Of a stretch of DNA of 64,000 nt, positions 61,140-64,000 are shown piece by piece. The position numbers and the translations under genes were made by a program. This stretch comes from JAHFTY01 sp964584785 (GTDB lineage Bacteria > Acidobacteriota > Terriglobia > 20CM-2-55-15), in contig CAZPBY010000023.1 of the NCBI GenBank assembly GCA_964584785.1, positions 28,348 through 92,347 of the forward strand, in the 5' to 3' direction. Position 1 is the stretch's first letter. Every line of letters starts with the position of its first letter. The notes beneath the pieces were generated by a model that did no database searches, was not told the origin of the DNA, and saw only the letters and a program-made list of their open reading frames with translations.

Positions 61140-61504
61140 CGCAGCAACCCTGCCAGTGCGGCTCGCACGCATTCCGCGTCGGCGCCTTCGATCCGCACCT
61201 GCGCGTGTCCCAGATCGATTTCGATCCGTATCGTTTCTGCAGCGGTTGGCTTTGATGATCTTGGCCTTCTGTCGACTCCCTGATTCGCAGTACTCGCGAT
61301 CTTCACCGGAACCAGCGCGGCCGATGGTTCTACTTCATCGAACAACCCCGCCCGATATTGCCGCCGCCAGTGGAATACCTGATTCGAATTGACGTCGTGC
61401 GCCCGCGCCACTCGCGACACAGAAGCTCCTGGCTTCAGCGTTTCTTCCACGATCTGTCGGCGCTCTTGCTTTGATCGAAATCGCCTACCCGCCCCACTCT
61501 CCAT
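61136..61504 (-). CDS. tnpA: IS66 family accessory protein TnpA
   Basis: 122 residues from ATG 61504, behind AAGGAGGAGCT. A helix-turn-helix start (QERRQIVEETLKPGASVSRVARAHDVNSNQVFHWRRQ) like IS3/IS66 OrfA proteins. Likely binds the element's ends. Coupled to tnpB. Confidence 0.93.
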   Translation of the reverse strand: MESGAGRRFRSKQERRQIVEETLKPGASVSRVARAHDVNSNQVFHWRRQYRAGLFDEVEPSAALVPVKIASTANQGVDRRPRSSKPTAAETIRIEIDLGHAQVRIEGADAECVRAALAGLLR

Positions 61505-61552
61505 AGCTCCTCCTTGACTATGGAGAATGACACATCGATCCAGCGTAGTCTG

Positions 61553-61574
61553 ACGGCTCAAACCGAACGCTTAC
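61553..61574. repeat. Right terminal inverted repeat of the IS66 element
   Basis: Reads GTAAGCGTTCGGTTTGAG inward on the minus strand. It now supplies the last four codons and stop of mutT. Confidence 0.9.
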
Positions 61575-61950
61575 CTTTCAGGCGGGCAATCAGGTCGCGA
61601 TCCGCGTCCGGAAACGTAAACTGATCCAAGTCGTCGGGCGCTACCCATCGAAGATCGGCGACGTGCAAGGGCTCCGGCTCACCGGAAACGATGACGCAAT
61701 CAAAAAAGTACAGTTGAACCGACCGTTCGGCGTAGTGATGTTCGACGTGAAAATATTCATGGCCGACATGAATCTTCACGCCGAGTTCTTCGCTGATCTC
61801 CCGAATGAGCGCGGATTCCAGCGATTCGTCTGCCTCGACCTTGCCGCCTGGGAATTCCCAGAGTCCCGCAAGATGGACATTTGCGGGGCGCCGAGTAATC
61901 AGAAACCGGCCATCGCGACGAATGATCGCCGCGACCACGCGTAGAATCAC
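61558..61950 (-). CDS. mutT: MutT/NUDIX hydrolase, C-terminus rewritten by the IS66 insertion
   Basis: 130 residues. NUDIX box GGKVEADESLESALIREISEELG is complete; VVAAIIRRDGRFLITRRP and LAGLWEFPGG match MutT-type 8-oxo-dGTPases that remove oxidised nucleotides. GTG start at 61950 overlaps the regulator's stop (GTGA). The end now reads ...LKGKRSV, the last residues and the TGA being encoded by the IS inverted repeat. Joining the flanks without the element gives ...LKGTS and a stop at 59018-59016. The catalytic core is untouched, so activity may survive. Confidence 0.88.
   Translation of the reverse strand: MILRVVAAIIRRDGRFLITRRPANVHLAGLWEFPGGKVEADESLESALIREISEELGVKIHVGHEYFHVEHHYAERSVQLYFFDCVIVSGEPEPLHVADLRWVAPDDLDQFTFPDADRDLIARLKGKRSV
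61575..61582. repeat. Right target-site duplication of the IS66 element
   Basis: CTTTCAGG inside mutT codons, identical to 59027-59034. Confidence 0.92.
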
Positions 61951-63926
61951 TGCCCCAGTTTCCGGTACGGGCGGAAATCCAGTCGGCACGAGTTGCGCCG
62001 AAGGAAGTCCATGAACCGCCGATAGTCGCTCTCGTCGACGCGAAACATGCTCGCGAGCGTTTTGTAGCTGCCGCGCGTGGATCTCAGCCCAAGATCGACC
62101 AGCGCAATGACTTTCTCGCGCGAGATGTCTCGGCGCTTGTATCGATCGTGTATCGCCGACCAGAAATCCTTTCGGCCCTCGGTCAAATCCTTGAACCACG
62201 AGTTGATCTCATCCGCCGGATCGGCTTCGGAATCGGGTCCGGCGCTGTCGGCCGGAAGCACGGCGATGGCTGCGCCTTTCGCGAAAACATAGGCGCGCTC
62301 GACGAGGTTCTGCAGCTCCCGGACATTCCCGGAATACGTTCGAACCGAAAGCTCTTCGAGAAACGCCGGCGTGACATGCTTTCGGGCTTTGTGCGTTGCA
62401 TTGAGCCGCTCAATAAACGACTCAACCAGCGAAGGAATGTCTTCCCTGCGGCTTTTTAACGGCGGAACTTTAATGTGGAGGACTTTCAGGCGGAAAAGAA
62501 GGTCCTGCCGGAATTGGCGTTGTTGGACCAGCAACTCGAGATTCATATTGGTGGCCGCAATCAGCCGGACATCGATCGGCCGGCCTTTCGTTTCGCCGAT
62601 CCGCCGGACTTCGCGTTCCTGAATCACCCGCAGCAGCTTGGCTTGAACCGCCGAACTCGTATTGGAGATCTCATCGAGGAAGATTGTGCCGCCATGCGCT
62701 GCCTCGAAAAGTCCAGCGCGATCTGTAAGGGCGCCCGTGAATGATCCTTTCCGTGATCCAAACAACTCGCTCTCGATCAAAGCCTCCGGAATCGCCCCGC
62801 AGTCCACCGGTACGAACGGCCCCTTCGCCCGATTCCCACAATCGTGAATCGCCCTCGCCACCAACTCCTTCCCTGTCCCACTCTCTCCCTCAATCAAAAC
62901 CGTCGCCGGACTCTTCGCCGCAATCTCTATATGCCTAAAGACCTCTTTAATCACCTTGGATTTGCCGACTATTCCGTGAAAGACCGGAAGCTCTGAGTAG
63001 TCGCTTGATTGCCCTTGATGTTGGACACGCTCTAATGCTGCATTGGCCACGTAACCCAACACAGTTAAGAATTCGACTTCACTCTCTTTCACATCGCAGT
63101 CCGATTCGCTTAGATACATTCCTCCATAAATGTGCGTAGTGTTAAACGGCACCCAAGTCACTGGGTAAAAGGCTTTGAGAGTACTTGGTGTCGGAACCGT
63201 TCGAGTTGACTCCGCCAGTCCTAGAATCTGCTTCTGTAGATCATCAGGGACTTTTGATCTGCTATGCCAAGATGTTGTTCCGTTATGTCTGAGAACAATT
63301 ACCGCTGACCGTTGTAGCGTTGCCAATGCCGTTTCCAAGACAACCTCGGCCACTCTTGTGACATTCAGCGACGACGCGTCTGTCAAACATGCCGCATAAA
63401 GACCTCTGACGAATTTACCGTCGGTCGACATTGCTGCGTTTTGACGTGCGGCCGCTTCCTTGACAAGGTTTTGAACTGAATCTTGAAACTTCCTTTTCGC
63501 GTCTTGTCGCCACGAACTGCCTAGATACGAACGCCGGAATGAAGTCGGAACGTGCTCGGCGAGATTAGTGATTATTGAGGAACTTTTTAGCAAGTATTCA
63601 TGTGCATCGAAATGATTGAGTTTCGCTCTACACCACAATCCGAGATGGTATGAGGCTTCGGCGATGAGCTCTGGAGCCCCGATTTCTTCCGCAACAAGCA
63701 ACGCATTTCTGAACGACTGTTCGGAATGTTCATTGGCCGTGCAGCCCTTCACTATCTGAGACTGCGCCACAAGTAGTTTATAACCATGCTTAGCAGCCAT
63801 TCTCACACTGCGAGTTGCAAATTTGTCGCACTCTTCAAGTTGGCCTACTCTCAAACAGTGTCTTGCTATCTCGAGAAGTACTTTGCACTGCTGGTATTTC
63901 GTTCCCAACTGCTTCGTCCTCCCCAA
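61947..63926 (-). CDS. TPR-GAF-sigma54-interaction (AAA+) regulator; 5' end uncertain
   Basis: 659 residues as given. The first ~130 look like tetratricopeptide-like helices, then a GAF-like region (~180-320), then a sigma-54 AAA+ core: Walker A GESGTGKE, loop GSFTGA (canonical GAFTGA), Walker B GGTIFLDEIS and NVRELQNLVERAYV. The C-terminal ~80 residues lack a recognisable Fis-type helix-turn-helix. It should drive sigma-54 promoters or work without DNA binding. TPR-like sequence continues upstream in frame to a TAG at 63987-63989, with no good start, so TTG 63926 is weak; the gene may be frameshifted or truncated. Confidence 0.78.
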   Translation of the reverse strand: MGRTKQLGTKYQQCKVLLEIARHCLRVGQLEECDKFATRSVRMAAKHGYKLLVAQSQIVKGCTANEHSEQSFRNALLVAEEIGAPELIAEASYHLGLWCRAKLNHFDAHEYLLKSSSIITNLAEHVPTSFRRSYLGSSWRQDAKRKFQDSVQNLVKEAAARQNAAMSTDGKFVRGLYAACLTDASSLNVTRVAEVVLETALATLQRSAVIVLRHNGTTSWHSRSKVPDDLQKQILGLAESTRTVPTPSTLKAFYPVTWVPFNTTHIYGGMYLSESDCDVKESEVEFLTVLGYVANAALERVQHQGQSSDYSELPVFHGIVGKSKVIKEVFRHIEIAAKSPATVLIEGESGTGKELVARAIHDCGNRAKGPFVPVDCGAIPEALIESELFGSRKGSFTGALTDRAGLFEAAHGGTIFLDEISNTSSAVQAKLLRVIQEREVRRIGETKGRPIDVRLIAATNMNLELLVQQRQFRQDLLFRLKVLHIKVPPLKSRREDIPSLVESFIERLNATHKARKHVTPAFLEELSVRTYSGNVRELQNLVERAYVFAKGAAIAVLPADSAGPDSEADPADEINSWFKDLTEGRKDFWSAIHDRYKRRDISREKVIALVDLGLRSTRGSYKTLASMFRVDESDYRRFMDFLRRNSCRLDFRPYRKLGQ

Positions 63927-64000
63927 CGCCTCATTCAGACTCCCCAGATAACCCTTCTTCCCGATTCGGGCGTTTGAGCGGAATCCCTAGTCTCGTAAAA

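Larger units (their letters stand above)
59035..61574 (-). mobile_element. Complete IS66-family insertion sequence (2540 bp)
   Basis: Carries tnpA, tnpB and tnpC on the minus strand, all intact. Terminal inverted repeats start GTAAGCGTTCG at both ends (11 bp perfect, about 18 of 22 overall), and the element is flanked by a perfect 8-bp duplication CTTTCAGG. It inserted in the last codons of mutT. Perfect duplication and intact frames suggest a recent, potentially active insertion. Confidence 0.95.

Noticed and set aside
1..64000. CRISPR array, prophage or integron
   Set aside because: No regularly spaced repeats, cas, integrase, capsid or attC-like structures were seen; the only mobile element is the IS66 copy.

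Overview
The window looks like chromosome of a free-living, Gram-negative, heterotrophic bacterium, most likely an Acidobacteriota member. This is an inference. It rests on fairly high GC (high 50s by eye), an outer-membrane porin and lipoprotein, a Ser/Thr kinase fused to a beta-propeller, a HEAT-repeat cyclophilin, many secreted metallo-peptidases and amidohydrolases, and frequent TTG starts. No rRNA gene is present to settle the taxonomy. About 55 genes fill the window, and no stretch over 300 bases lacks a gene.

Layout. 1-3.1 kb (minus): HEAT-cyclophilin, a transglutaminase-like protein and a YihY/BrkB membrane protein cut by the window edge. 3.1-12.2 kb (plus): an aminotransferase, a secreted AbgB-like amidohydrolase, then a lipid block (full-length AGPS-type ether-lipid synthase, SDR reductase, membrane patatin phospholipase) and YceH. 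12.3-14.5 kb: the ribosome-maturation operon rpsP-khpA-rimM-trmD-rplS. 14.7-24.7 kb: small membrane protein, thiE, MFS exporter, a histidine kinase coupled to a Ser/Thr kinase, and a cupredoxin/porin pair. 24.8-42 kb: a nitrogen-scavenging region with D-hydantoinase, D-carbamoylase, hydantoin racemase, peptide ABC transporter parts, peptidases, an amidase, an oxidoreductase, a TMTC-like membrane TPR protein and a class III aminotransferase. 42-46.5 kb: pyrimidine genes pyrF-pyrD (minus) diverging from pyrR-pyrB-pyrC (plus). 46.5-56.4 kb: M20 peptidase, mscL with a zinc ribbon, leuS, RNase HI-like and zinc-ribbon proteins, a CAU tRNA, rpoD, dnaG and msrQ. 56.6-64 kb: a D-aminoacylase-like enzyme, a methyltransferase, an intact IS66-family element with its 8-bp target duplication, mutT (whose last codons the element replaced) and a sigma-54-type regulator.

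How genes work together. Racemase, D-hydantoinase and D-carbamoylase form a complete hydantoin-to-D-amino-acid route with all catalytic residues present. AGPS plus SDR could make alkyl-glycerol-3-phosphate precursors of ether lipids. The HK/kinase pair overlaps stop-to-start. The strongest non-gene signal is a recurring promoter layout: at eight transcription-unit heads a -10-like hexamer (TANNNT, or TTAAAT once) ends 6-8 nt before the start codon with no room for a Shine-Dalgarno sequence, implying leaderless mRNAs next to clearly Shine-Dalgarno-led genes.
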